From assembly GCA_016278505.1 (NCBI GenBank), contig JADQBQ010000043.1, forward strand, positions 1-64,000: a DNA stretch of 64,000 bases. The letters run 5' to 3'. This DNA comes from Clostridiales bacterium. Its GTDB lineage: Bacteria > Bacillota > Desulfotomaculia > Desulfotomaculales > VENG01. Positions 26,014 to 34,788 of this stretch are shown here, in pieces. How positions within the stretch are numbered: position 1 is the first letter of the stretch; every line of letters starts with the position of its first letter. Below the pieces are notes generated by a model that saw only the letters and a list, made by a program, of their open reading frames with translations, was not told the origin of the DNA and did not search any database. The position numbers were made by a program, and so were the translations under genes.

Positions 26014-27417
26014 ATGAGTCAAGAAGCTTCTTTAAAGAGATATACACTGCTTGTGGCCGCCATGGCCTCTTTTCTGACACCCTTTATGGGTAGCGCTGTA
26101 AACCTTGCCATACCGTCCATAGGTCATCAATATAGTAGTAGTGCCTATCTTTTAAGCTGGGTGGCCACCAGTTACATTTTGGCCGCGGCCGCCTTTTTGG
26201 TGCCTATCGGTAGGCTGGCTGACATTGTTGGGAGGAAAAAGGTTTTTATTGCTGGAATCTCTTTTTTCGCACTGGCTTCAGTATTATGCGGTCTGGCCTG
26301 GTCGGTGGAGGCGCTGATAATTTTTAGAGCGGTACAGGGTATAGCCAGTGCCATGATTTTCGGCACCTCCATGGCCATTCTGACCTCTGTTTTTCCACCT
26401 CAGGAAAGGGGAAAGGTGTTGGGGATTACTGTGGCCTCGGTGTATATTGGGTTATCACTGGGGCCGGTGCTCGGCGGTTTTCTAAATCATAATCTGGGCT
26501 GGCAATCTATTTTTTATTTCACGGCTTTGATAGCGGTGCTGGCAGTGCTTTTTACTTTGGCCCGGCTAAAAGGGGAGTGGGCCGGTGCCCGGGGAGAAAA
26601 ATATGATTTTGCCGGTGCTGCTCTTTATGCCGTCGGATTGGTGGCCCTTATGTACGGAGTATCTTCGGTGACCGCGTCTCACTGGGCTAAGTACTCATTA
26701 TTGCTGGGCCTTGTGATGTTGGTGCTGTTCATAAGACATCAGCTAAAAGTGGAGCACCCACTGTTGCATTTAAAGCTGTTTAGTAAAAATGCTACCTTTG
26801 CCTTTTCCAATTTGGCGGCCTTTATTAATTATAGTGCCACTTTTGGTGTGGCTTTTTTGCTTTCCCTTTACCTGCAGGTAGTGTTAGGGTTCAATTCGCA
26901 AACCGCAGGTTTTATGCTTCTTTCCCAGCCGGTTTTGATGGCTCTTTTGTCACCCTTTGCGGGTACCCTCTCAGATAGGATTCAGCCGAGGGTGGTGGCA
27001 TCCCTGGGTATGGCAGTTACTGCCCTGGCCCTGTTCATATTCTGTTTTCTATCCATGCAAACACCGCTGTGGCTTGTGGTGGCGAACCTTGCTCTCCTGG
27101 GTTCCGGGCTGGCACTTTTTTCCTCTCCCAACACCAACGCAGTGATGGGCTCGGTGGAAAAGAAATTTTTAGGGGTTGCTTCTTCCACTATCGGTACCAT
27201 GAGACTTACAGGCCAGGCTGTTAGCATGGCCGTGGTAACACTGATACTTGCCCTTTACGTGGGGAATGTGGAACTAAGTCAGGCACCTGCTGATATGTTG
27301 GTAAAAGGCACCAGGACATCAATGTTGGTGTTCGCAGCCACCTGCATCGGTGGTGTTTTCGCGTCCCTGGCCAGGGGAAATATGAGGAAGCAAGGAGAGG
27401 TAGAACAACCTCTATGA
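26014..27417 (+). CDS. MFS multidrug transporter (DHA2, 14-TM)
   Basis: 467 aa with about 14 hydrophobic segments. DHA2 signatures: GSAVNLAIPSIG in TM1, LVPIGRLADIVGRKKVF (motif A), VLGITVASVYIGLSLGPVLGG (motif C, antiporter). ATG 26014 has GGGAGG 6 nt upstream; an alternative ATG at 25993 overlaps the marR stop. Likely an efflux pump controlled by the upstream MarR protein. Substrate unknown. Confidence 0.9.
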   Translation: MSQEASLKRYTLLVAAMASFLTPFMGSAVNLAIPSIGHQYSSSAYLLSWVATSYILAAAAFLVPIGRLADIVGRKKVFIAGISFFALASVLCGLAWSVEALIIFRAVQGIASAMIFGTSMAILTSVFPPQERGKVLGITVASVYIGLSLGPVLGGFLNHNLGWQSIFYFTALIAVLAVLFTLARLKGEWAGARGEKYDFAGAALYAVGLVALMYGVSSVTASHWAKYSLLLGLVMLVLFIRHQLKVEHPLLHLKLFSKNATFAFSNLAAFINYSATFGVAFLLSLYLQVVLGFNSQTAGFMLLSQPVLMALLSPFAGTLSDRIQPRVVASLGMAVTALALFIFCFLSMQTPLWLVVANLALLGSGLALFSSPNTNAVMGSVEKKFLGVASSTIGTMRLTGQAVSMAVVTLILALYVGNVELSQAPADMLVKGTRTSMLVFAATCIGGVFASLARGNMRKQGEVEQPL

Positions 27418-27439
27418 AGAAAAAAGGCAGTGGAAAGCA

Positions 27440-27479
27440 TAAAGAGGCAAGTGGGAACCGTCCCCACTTGCCTCTTTAT
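27440..27479. terminator. Bidirectional terminator built from repeat A
   Basis: AAAGAGGCAAGTGGG / CCCACTTGCCTCTTT perfect 15-bp stem with a 7-nt loop holding the repeat A core AACCGTC. It lies between the convergent MFS and NTPase genes. Confidence 0.8.
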
Positions 27480-27482
27480 GTA

Positions 27483-28345
27483 CTAATTGCCGTTAACCTG
27501 GGTTGCCAGATCGAGTATTCGGGCCATGGTTTGTTCCCTTCTGGTGTTGATGGCCTCGAAATCCATGTAAGGTACATAGTATTTTTCCATTTCGTCGTGT
27601 TCCTGTTTGGCCTGGGAAATGAACCGGATGGCCTGTTCCATGCTCAGGCGGTACAATTCCCGGGCTACTTTCTTCTCAGCCAGGAACTTTTCATTGATAA
27701 CTGCGTTTACGAACTCTGTGGTGTCAACAACCTTATCTCCGTTTAAGGGTTTAAAGTAGTGAGGTTCCACGGCGTTGATCACCGCTATCCCGATGTCCGG
27801 TATCACCAGGTGGTCTACCAGTGCGGGATCCAGAGCGCAGTGGTATGCTTCTACGTGATGTCCTCTCATTAATGCTGCTTCCATGAGTCGGCGCACCAAT
27901 GTATTTTTGCCGGTGCCGTCATCGCCGTTAATGATGTAGCGTGTTTCTACATCAGCAACTATGCTGTCCAGGTGGCTTTCCGGCCCTTTAGGGGTAATGG
28001 CGGTGGCGAATAAATGCCTGGCTTTGGGGCTGTCAGTCTGACGGGGCTTACCTTCAAATATTTGGTGAGTGAGTTCCAAAACCTTTTTATCCAGAGCCCC
28101 CACATCTAGGGCGCCTGTATCCCGGTAATAGGACTTTACTTCGTCCAGGAATATTTTTGCCGCACCCAGGTAGGAATAGGCGCGCTTGAAAAGTCTTCCC
28201 ACTTCCTTTTTAATGGCCAAAATTTCTTTTTTGTTGGCTCTTAGACCTTCTTCGTTCCAGTGGTCGCCTAAATGAATTATTACGTCCACGGCGCCCGGGT
28301 TTTTGGGATCTACTACGTGAAGGGTCGTTCTGGTAGCCAAACATG
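27483..28345 (-). pseudogene. Tandem P-loop NTPase, 5'-truncated copy
   Basis: Nearly identical over ~285 residues to the intact gene at 32681-33799, from HVVDPKNPGAVDV to the C-terminus, including the second P-loop-like GDDGTGKNT. The N-terminal NTPase half with the first Walker A is missing, and the sequence degrades around 28325-28345. Only a few differences (for example YVPYMD versus YVPFMD) separate the copies, so duplication or gene conversion was recent. Translation from an in-frame start at 28367 is possible but unlikely to be meaningful. Confidence 0.8.
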
Positions 28346-28491
28346 GTGAAAACAAAACTAAAAACAAAATAATAACGTTTATAGGTCAAATTGCCTTAAC
28401 CCCTGGCAATTAAGGCTTGATAGAGCTTGCAGTAGTAGCAAATTAGTAGTAAAATAGTCTAAAAAATTTATGCGAGGAAGTTGATGATAAT

Positions 28492-29805
28492 ATGAGTGAG
28501 CCAAATGAGCCAATTGCACCGGAAGAGATTTCAGATTTGGACAAATTATATGAGATATTCACAACAAGATACCTTACTAAAAGGGAAATTATGTATCGAC
28601 TTCCTCCTGGATTCAAACTCAATGAATTTTGGCCAAAATTCATTGAGTACAGAAAGAAAATTGGCAAAAAAGTACCTTTACTAGATCAACTAGGTGAAAA
28701 TTTTTGGTTATGCCCAACTCCCTATCAGGAACAACTGGATATAATTGAAAAGCATGCAAAACATACGGCATATAGTTACATAGATGCCATTTTTAAGAAA
28801 GTGCCAAAATCTGAGAAAGCACTGATTATGGACGCCCTTATAGACGAGGCCTTTAATTCTAGTGTTATAGAAGGAGCTTTTTCGACAAAAAAGAGGTCAA
28901 AAGAATTAATAGAGAAACAAATAAAGCCTGTAAATGTAAGTGAACAAATGATTCTAAATAATTACAAAGCATTAGAGTATGTTCTTGAAAATATCCATAA
29001 AGAAATTGATGAAAATACAGTTCTTGAAGTGTATAGAATAATAACACAGCACACTTTGGATAAAGAAAGTATCTGTGAAAAATATAGGGATGATAGTGTC
29101 ATTGTTTGGGATTATACCAATCAAAGGACAATCTATGAAGGACCACCACATACGGAAGTTCAACCGATGATGGATGACTTGATCCACTTTATTCAATCCA
29201 AACAAAATTTACATCCCGTTGAAAAAGCATCTATCATACACTTTTATTTTGTATATACCCATCCCTTTTTTGACGGCAACGGCAGGACAGCTCGTGTATT
29301 TCAATATATGTATTTGCTACAACATGGCTATGAGTTTTTTAAGTTTTTTTCGATATCAACAGTGATAAACGAGCAAAAAAATAAATACTACAAGGCAATT
29401 CAAAACACTGAGGACAACTCAAGTGATCTAACTTACTTTATCGAATTTAACATTAAAATGATGATAGATTCGATCATTAATGTACTAAGTAGACTTGGCA
29501 AGGAATATGGTAGGTTGCTTATCTTTGATTACCTAGAACGCAATGTTATTTTGTTAACTATACGTCAAAGGAAATGTTTAGCATATTTTATAAAGACAGA
29601 AAGGAACTATATTACCATAAGCGAATATGAGAAAAAATATAAAATATCGTATGAAACTGCACGCAAGGATCTAAATAGGTTAGAGGAAATCGGTCTTTTT
29701 AAGAAAAGAAAAGTGGGAAAAAAATACATCTACAAATTTATTGGCCTGGAAAAATTGGGTTTAGGTCAATTTGCAATAACAAAACAACTATATTTTAATA
29801 ATTAA
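28492..29805 (+). CDS. Fic-domain protein with N-terminal inhibitory motif
   Basis: 437 aa. The active-site loop HPFFDGNGRTAR is canonical for AMP-transferring Fic enzymes. SSVIEG near residue 124 matches the (S/T)xxxE(G/N) inhibitory helix, placing it before the Fic core (class II, self-inhibited). The C-terminal ~100 residues form a winged helix (ISYETARKDLNRLEEIGLF). Fic proteins with this layout modify or de-modify a target hydroxyl. Very AT-rich compared with neighbours and located in a decayed island, so probably acquired. Confidence 0.9.
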   Translation: MSEPNEPIAPEEISDLDKLYEIFTTRYLTKREIMYRLPPGFKLNEFWPKFIEYRKKIGKKVPLLDQLGENFWLCPTPYQEQLDIIEKHAKHTAYSYIDAIFKKVPKSEKALIMDALIDEAFNSSVIEGAFSTKKRSKELIEKQIKPVNVSEQMILNNYKALEYVLENIHKEIDENTVLEVYRIITQHTLDKESICEKYRDDSVIVWDYTNQRTIYEGPPHTEVQPMMDDLIHFIQSKQNLHPVEKASIIHFYFVYTHPFFDGNGRTARVFQYMYLLQHGYEFFKFFSISTVINEQKNKYYKAIQNTEDNSSDLTYFIEFNIKMMIDSIINVLSRLGKEYGRLLIFDYLERNVILLTIRQRKCLAYFIKTERNYITISEYEKKYKISYETARKDLNRLEEIGLFKKRKVGKKYIYKFIGLEKLGLGQFAITKQLYFNN

Positions 29806-29811
29806 CAGAAA

Positions 29812-29873
29812 ACAAGCATTAGAAGAGCAGCTTGAAACAATAAATGACCGGCTAAGTGAATTGACCGACATAT
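29812..29873 (+). pseudogene. Serine-recombinase C-terminal scrap
   Basis: Reads RKQALEEQLETINDRLSELTDI then stop, the coiled-coil tail type of large serine recombinases. The following ~70 nt continue in other frames. Short and not translatable as a protein. Confidence 0.4.
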
Positions 29874-29988
29874 GAAACAACGGTCAGACACTTAATCAAC
29901 GAGCAGGTGGAACCGGAAAAGCAGGAAAGGAAGGCGGTAAGCATGAATTTGGATAATACCGTAGCTTACAGTGGAATAGCCAGGACAT

Positions 29989-30023
29989 AAACCCGGGATT
30001 AAATATAAATCCCGGGTTTTTTT
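29989..30023 (+). terminator. Rho-independent terminator
   Basis: AAACCCGGGATT / AATCCCGGGTTT perfect 12-bp stem with seven T. Confidence 0.85.
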
Positions 30024-30089
30024 AGTTTTAGGACAATCATTGAGCAGCGTAGAATCTACTGAAAAGATATTATGCGAGGGGTGTCCATT

Positions 30090-30248
30090 TTGAAAAATAA
30101 ACTGGGAACCAAATACAAGGTTGTAGTTAATTATGCCGACAAAAATGATGGCCGCGAGGTACTATCTGAAGCGAGGAGGTATATCTATAATCGTCTGGTA
30201 GAAAAGTTGCACAAAGAAAAAGGAGGGACTATAGCTAAACGTTGTTAG
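30090..30248 (+). CDS. Small protein upstream of a serine recombinase
   Basis: 52 aa from TTG 30090 (LKNKLGTKYKVVVNYADK...), ending 7 nt inside the recombinase start region, so the two were translationally coupled. Basic, with a helix-forming middle (LSEARRYIYNRLVEKLH). No known motif. It probably belongs to the recombinase operon as an accessory or regulatory peptide. A weak GCGAGGGGTG site lies upstream. Confidence 0.55.
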   Translation: MKNKLGTKYKVVVNYADKNDGREVLSEARRYIYNRLVEKLHKEKGGTIAKRC

Positions 30249-31074
30249 CTATCATTTATATACGCGTATCTACTGAAGAACAGGTAAAGCATGGATATAG
30301 CTTATCAGGACAGGAAGAAGCTTGTCTTGAAAAGGCTAAAGAAATCGGTGCCGGTACTCTAATCTTTAAAGATGAAGGTATTACGGGAGCAGTATTAGAG
30401 CGGCCAGGGCTGCAGGGTGCATTAGAAGCCTGCAAAAACCCTGAATGCAAACACTTTATTGTTTATGACCCTGACCGCCTTTCCCGTAAACTGGCCCACC
30501 AGCTAATGTTAGTTGATACTATTGAAAAAGCAGGCTGCCAGCTTGAATTTGTCAATTTTGAATGGACAGACACTCCTGAAGGGCGGCTTTTCTACAGCTT
30601 GAGAGGGGCTATCGCAGAATATGAAAGAGAAAAATTCAAAGTTCGCTCTAAGTTTGGAAAGTTATCTAAGGCACGCAGCGGCTTATTGACCCATAACCCC
30701 AGGATATAAGGCTATCGTTATCTATCGGAGAAAAGCAGCCTGGCAATAAATGAAGAAACCGCTGCAAGGATTTTTACAGCATTTAGGAAGGGTTTAGTGG
30801 AGCTGGACGAATTTGAAAAAGCCTCTAAAGATATAAACGAGAGCCGAAAAAACTGTGAAGATAGGCTTTTGAAATTGAACAAAAGCTTGAAGTGAATGAG
30901 CAGCAGGAAGGTGGTTTAATGAAGTTAAAGGAACTCGCTATGCAAGTAGTAAGTAGGTTAGAGACCCTGGACAATGAAGAACGTTCACATGTCACCAGGT
31001 TATTGGTCAAGAAGATTACTATCTTTCCTGATAATGAAATTGTGATAGAGGTTGCCTTTGGTAGCGCTGATTAA
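30242..31074 (+). pseudogene. Large serine recombinase, decayed
   Basis: The N-terminal resolvase domain is well preserved: IIYIRVSTEEQ (nucleophile Ser), GYSLSGQ, YDPDRLSRK. At 30707 an in-frame TAA replaces the expected Tyr codon, since the same frame continues RI*GYRYLSEKSSLAINEE. The recombinase DNA-binding middle is deleted, and only the tail (FRKGLVELDEFEKA..., then VTRLLVKKITIFPDNEIVIE in another frame) remains. Typical integrase of a mobile element, now inactive. Confidence 0.8.
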
Positions 31075-31100
31075 TGTTATGATAAACCCACTTATGGTTG

Positions 31101-32545
31101 CTAAAAAATCAAATTCAAGAATTTTTTAACTAATTCCGGATCAAATTGAGCCCCAGCCTCTCTTCTTAGTTCATCTAAAGCTTCCACTTTGGAAATACTC
31201 TTTTTATATGGTCGCCCATGGATCATCACGTCAAAGGCATCCACTATGGCAATGATTCTTGAATGAAGTGGTATTTCATTTCCTTTTTGCCCCTGGGGAT
31301 ATCCAGTTCCATCCCAGCGTTCATGGTGCGACAAAATAGTTTCGGCTATATGTGACAGCTCGAAAGACGCCTAAGCAATACGAAAACCTATTTCAGGATG
31401 TTTCTTCATGGTTGCCCACTCTTTATGAGTAAGTTTACCGGGTTTTTTCAAAATTTGGTCAGGTATTGCTACCTTACCTATGTCATGCAATGATGCTAAA
31501 AGGGATAACTCGTCCAATTCATTACTCGATAGACCAAGGGCTTGTCCCATACTCTTACTAAGCAGCCTCAAGCGCTCGGCGTGTTCTTCTGTTTCATGTG
31601 TTTTTTCCTTTAAAGTACGCTGTAAAGAATAAATAATAGCACTACGACTACTTTTTCTTTCAGTAAGCTTGTTGCGATACATACGGTCCTCTGCTTGAGC
31701 AATAACCATTTCAACTTTCTGTAAAACATCTTCCTTGGAGGCAATGCCCAAAGCGATACTTGGTTTGATCGGTTTTTTAGCCGCCTTTTTACAGGATTGA
31801 TTTATGCGACAACCAATCTGCACAGCAATGTCCTTGTTAGTTTGTGGTAAGAGAATTGCAAATTCATCCCCACCCCAGCGACAAATGATATCTTCTTTCC
31901 TGCAGGAATCCTTTATAATCTGAGCTATGTTTGCTAAAAGTTCGTCACCTTTATTGTGTCCAAACGCATCATTAGTCAACTTAAGGCCATTGACATCCGC
32001 GATTATTATGCTCAAAGGCAGTTGCCTTGGAGCATTTAAACGTTTTAGTTCTTCTTCAAAGAAGGTCCGGTTGTGCAAGCCTGTTAATTTGTCATGAAAA
32101 CTTAGGTATCTAATTCGTTCTTCTACTCTTTTTTGTTCCGTAATGTCTAAGAGGGAAATTATTTTTTCCCTCGTGCGGGGCATCATTTCAACCATAGTAA
32201 AAACATCTCTTTCGTTCCCATCCCTGCGGCAAAATTTAAACTCATAGTTGCCAGGGGATAAATCGTTTCCTGAAACAAATTCCGGCCAGCTTCTTATTCC
32301 CTCCAGTTCAGCTTTGGTATAACCTGAAAGTTGTTGAAACTTTGTATTTGTCAATGACAATGTCATATCCGCTTCAATTATTACAGTGGCAGTCCCGGTG
32401 TTTTCAAAAACCGCGCGGTATCTTTCCTCAGACGCTTGAAGTGCTTCCATTGTTTGCTTACGTTCTATAGCATGGTGGATAGTTCGTATTAACATATTAG
32501 AATTAATTTGGTTTTTAGAAAGATAATCTTGGGCACCATGAACAC
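31101..32545 (-). pseudogene. REC/PAS/GGDEF/HD-GYP signalling protein, truncated and with a stop
   Basis: Minus strand: receiver C-terminus (HGAQDYLSKNQINSN), PAS (ASEERYRAVFENT), GGDEF domain with RWGGDEFAILLP, then HD-GYP with HDIGK and HHERWDGTGYPQG. Both c-di-GMP synthesis and breakdown motifs are present. The frame is open except for one TAG at 31372-31374, where homologues would have an amino acid; the same frame resumes ASFELSHIAETIL. The start and most of the receiver domain are missing (the upstream sequence is unrelated), so it is a pseudogene. Confidence 0.8.
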
Positions 32546-32621
32546 AATGGGACGGTTCTTTTGTGTTGAAAAAATAAATTTTTATGCTAGACCCTGCCAT
32601 GGTGTAGCAGGTTTTTCTATG

Positions 32622-32662
32622 AAAAAAAATCTCCTCCTGGGTTACATCCCGGTGAGGAGATT
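32622..32662 (-). terminator. Rho-independent terminator of the NTPase gene
   Basis: On the minus strand AATCTCCTC / GAGGAGATT with an inner CCGGGA/TAACCC loop region and eight T, 18 nt beyond the NTPase stop. Confidence 0.8.
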
Positions 32663-32680
32663 TGTGTAATAAGAGACTTG

Positions 32681-33799
32681 TTAGTTACCGTTTACTTGGG
32701 CTGCCAGATCCAGTATGTGATCCATGGTTTGTTCTCTTCGGATATTGATGGCCTCGAAATCCATGAAAGGCACGTAGTATTTTTCCATTTCGTCGTGTTC
32801 CTGTTTGGCCTGGGAAATGAACCGGATGGCCTGTTCCATGCTCAGGCGGTACAATTCCCGGGCTACTTTCTTCTCAGCCAGGAACTTTTCATTGATAACT
32901 GCGTTTACGAACTCTGTGGTGTCAACAACCTTATCTCCGTTTAAGGGTTTAAAGTAGTGAGGTTCCACGGCGTTGATCACCGCTATCCCGATGTCCGGTA
33001 TCACCAGGTGGTCTACCAGTGCGGGATCCAGAGCGCAGTGGTATGCTTCTACGTGATGTCCTCTCATTAATGCTGCTTCCATGAGTCGGCGCACCAATGT
33101 ATTTTTGCCGGTGCCGTCATCGCCGTTAATGATGTAGCGTGTTTCTACATCAGCAACTATGCTGTCCAGGTGGCTTTCCGGCCCTTTAGGGGTAATGGCG
33201 GTGGCGAATAAATGCCTGGCTTTGGGGCTGTCAGTCTGACGGGGCTTACCTTCAAATATTTGGTGAGTGAGTTCCAAAACCTTTTTATCCAGAGCCCCCA
33301 CATCTAGGGCGCCTGTATCCCGGTAATAGGACTTTACTTCGTCCAGGAATATTTTTGCCGCACCCAGGTAGGAATAGGCGCGCTTGAAAAGTCTCCCCAC
33401 TTCCTTGTTGGTGGCCAAAATTTCTTTTTTGTTGGCTCTTAAACCTTCTTCGTTCCAGTGATCGCCTAGATGTATTATTACGTCCACGGCGCCCGGGTTT
33501 TTGGGATCTACCACGTGTGGTGCTGTTCCGTCCAGCATGGCTACCCTGATGGACGGTATTACGATGCCGTCCAATGAGTCGTTATCTGAGGAGCAGCAGT
33601 GGAATTCCACATCATAGCCTTTTTCCAGCATGGTCTCGCCTATTTTACGCATAAATGTGGACTTACCCACCCCCGGTCCGCCTTTGATGACAAAAATACG
33701 GGTGGCATCGGGTTCGATGATATAATCATAAAATGAGTAAAAGCCTTGGCTTGTGTTCCCGCCTGGAAATACTTTTTTAAATTTTCCTTTGCTGTTCAA
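32681..33799 (-). CDS. Tandem P-loop NTPase (PRK06851-like)
   Basis: 372 aa. The start is TTG 33799 (LNSKGKFKKVFPGG) with AAGGAGGGT upstream. The first half has Walker A GGPGVGKST, the second half the altered GDDGTGKNT, so two NTPase halves are fused. HVVDPKNPGAVDV and LDGTAPH separate them. No signal peptide. The family is widespread in clostridia and unassigned in function. A nearly identical 5'-truncated copy is 4.3 kb to the left. Divergent from the ANTAR regulator gene. Confidence 0.8.
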   Translation of the reverse strand: MNSKGKFKKVFPGGNTSQGFYSFYDYIIEPDATRIFVIKGGPGVGKSTFMRKIGETMLEKGYDVEFHCCSSDNDSLDGIVIPSIRVAMLDGTAPHVVDPKNPGAVDVIIHLGDHWNEEGLRANKKEILATNKEVGRLFKRAYSYLGAAKIFLDEVKSYYRDTGALDVGALDKKVLELTHQIFEGKPRQTDSPKARHLFATAITPKGPESHLDSIVADVETRYIINGDDGTGKNTLVRRLMEAALMRGHHVEAYHCALDPALVDHLVIPDIGIAVINAVEPHYFKPLNGDKVVDTTEFVNAVINEKFLAEKKVARELYRLSMEQAIRFISQAKQEHDEMEKYYVPFMDFEAINIRREQTMDHILDLAAQVNGN

Positions 33800-34014
33800 A
33801 AATTTACCCTCCTTAATCCAACTATACCAATTATCGAGAGACAAATGAATGCACTTTACGCCTATGCCGGCACCGTTGGCGGCATTAACAGACATTGTAC
33901 ACTATTATGTTTATGCATTTATGGCCTCGGATTGCGACAGAATTAACCCTGTCTATTATTTTTTTTTCCACCGTGTTAAAATATTACAAGAATAGACGCT
34001 TTAGAGGTGTCCGA

Positions 34015-34593
34015 ATGAATGGTGCCAGGATTGTAATTGCAGATAAGGAAAAAGGCTTCAGGAAGCAGTTGCGGGAAATACTCAAGCAGGCGGGTTACCT
34101 GGTGGTCGGTGAGGCGGAAGATGTAAAGACTACTTTGCACCTGGTTTCCCAGACAGAGCCTGAATTACTGGTACTGGATGTCGATTTGCCGGGTTTCGGA
34201 GAAATGCAATTAATAAGGGTGCTGGAGGAGCGGCGGGTGGTGTCGGTGGTTTTAACCTTTCCCTATGATCACCGGCTAATAGTAGATATGGCCGCTGCCG
34301 GGGGGGTTTTCGGTTTGCTCACCAAACCGGTACAGGAAACCTCGGTTTTCCCTATACTTGAATCGGCCCTGGTAAATTTCAGGCGGGTAAAGCTTCTGGA
34401 AAAGGAAACCGGAAAGCTGCGCCAGGAACTGGAAACACGGAAAGTGGTAGAGCGCGCCAAGGGATTATTGATGGAAAAGAAGGGCATGAATGAGGCGGAC
34501 GCTTTCCGATACTTGCAAAAGCTTAGTATGGATCGTTGTGTAAGTATGATGAAGGTGGCCAAACAAACTGTTATAACCTTGCAAAACCGGTAA
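34015..34593 (+). CDS. ANTAR-domain response regulator 1
   Basis: 192 aa, ATG 34015 behind GAGGTG. An N-terminal receiver with phosphoacceptor D55 (LLVLDVDLPG) and conserved Lys in LLTKPVQ, a coiled-coil linker (KLLEKETGKLRQELETRK), and a C-terminal ANTAR helix bundle (VVERAKGLLMEKKGMNEADAF). ANTAR proteins bind paired hexaloop hairpins in leader RNA and prevent termination. The glnA paralogue directly downstream has such a leader (34680-34757), and so does the second glnA. The partner kinase is not in the window. Confidence 0.9.
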   Translation: MNGARIVIADKEKGFRKQLREILKQAGYLVVGEAEDVKTTLHLVSQTEPELLVLDVDLPGFGEMQLIRVLEERRVVSVVLTFPYDHRLIVDMAAAGGVFGLLTKPVQETSVFPILESALVNFRRVKLLEKETGKLRQELETRKVVERAKGLLMEKKGMNEADAFRYLQKLSMDRCVSMMKVAKQTVITLQNR

Positions 34594-34639
34594 CTAATAT
34601 CCTCCATATATTGTATGTTGTATAATAAAAAAATAGGTA

Positions 34640-34667
34640 TTGCTTTTATAAATTTAAGTGCTATACT
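34640..34667 (+). promoter_or_regulatory. Promoter of the glnA-paralogue leader
   Basis: TTGCTT (34640-34645), 16-nt spacer, TATACT (34662-34667). Transcription would start about 34674, just before the leader hairpins. Confidence 0.5.
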
Positions 34668-34679
34668 TATAGATAAATA

Positions 34680-34757
34680 TTATGCAAATAAAAGGGCAAT
34701 GGCGTCCTTTCCACGAGTTAATGTTAATCGCATTAACCCCTGGAAGGACGCTTTTTA
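34680..34757 (+). ncRNA. Candidate ANTAR-responsive antiterminator leader 1
   Basis: Hairpin P2 AAGGGC-AATGGC-GTCCTT (34692-34709) has a hexaloop with A at 1 and G at 4, the ANTAR RNA signature. It overlaps the 5' arm of a terminator formed by GCGTCCTTTCCA (34702-) and TGGAAGGACGC (34741-34751) with a T tail, so the two are mutually exclusive. A small stem TTAT-GCAA-ATAA (34680-34691) lies where P1 should be but lacks a clear A1/G4 loop. Confidence 0.65.
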
Positions 34758-34788
34758 TTTTGTTGGAAATTATTGGAGGAATGACAAG

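Noticed and set aside
27414-27746. Plus-strand proteins at 27414 and 32678 with identical C-termini
   Set aside because: They lie antisense to the duplicated NTPase gene, and their identity only reflects that duplication.
30892-31074. A separate 60-aa gene
   Set aside because: Its sequence is the C-terminal tail type of large serine recombinases and continues the broken recombinase in another frame.
31372-31374. TAG read as pyrrolysine in the GGDEF/HD-GYP gene
   Set aside because: Some Peptococcaceae use pyrrolysine, but no Pyl context or methyltransferase is here, and the gene is truncated at its start, so simple decay is more likely.
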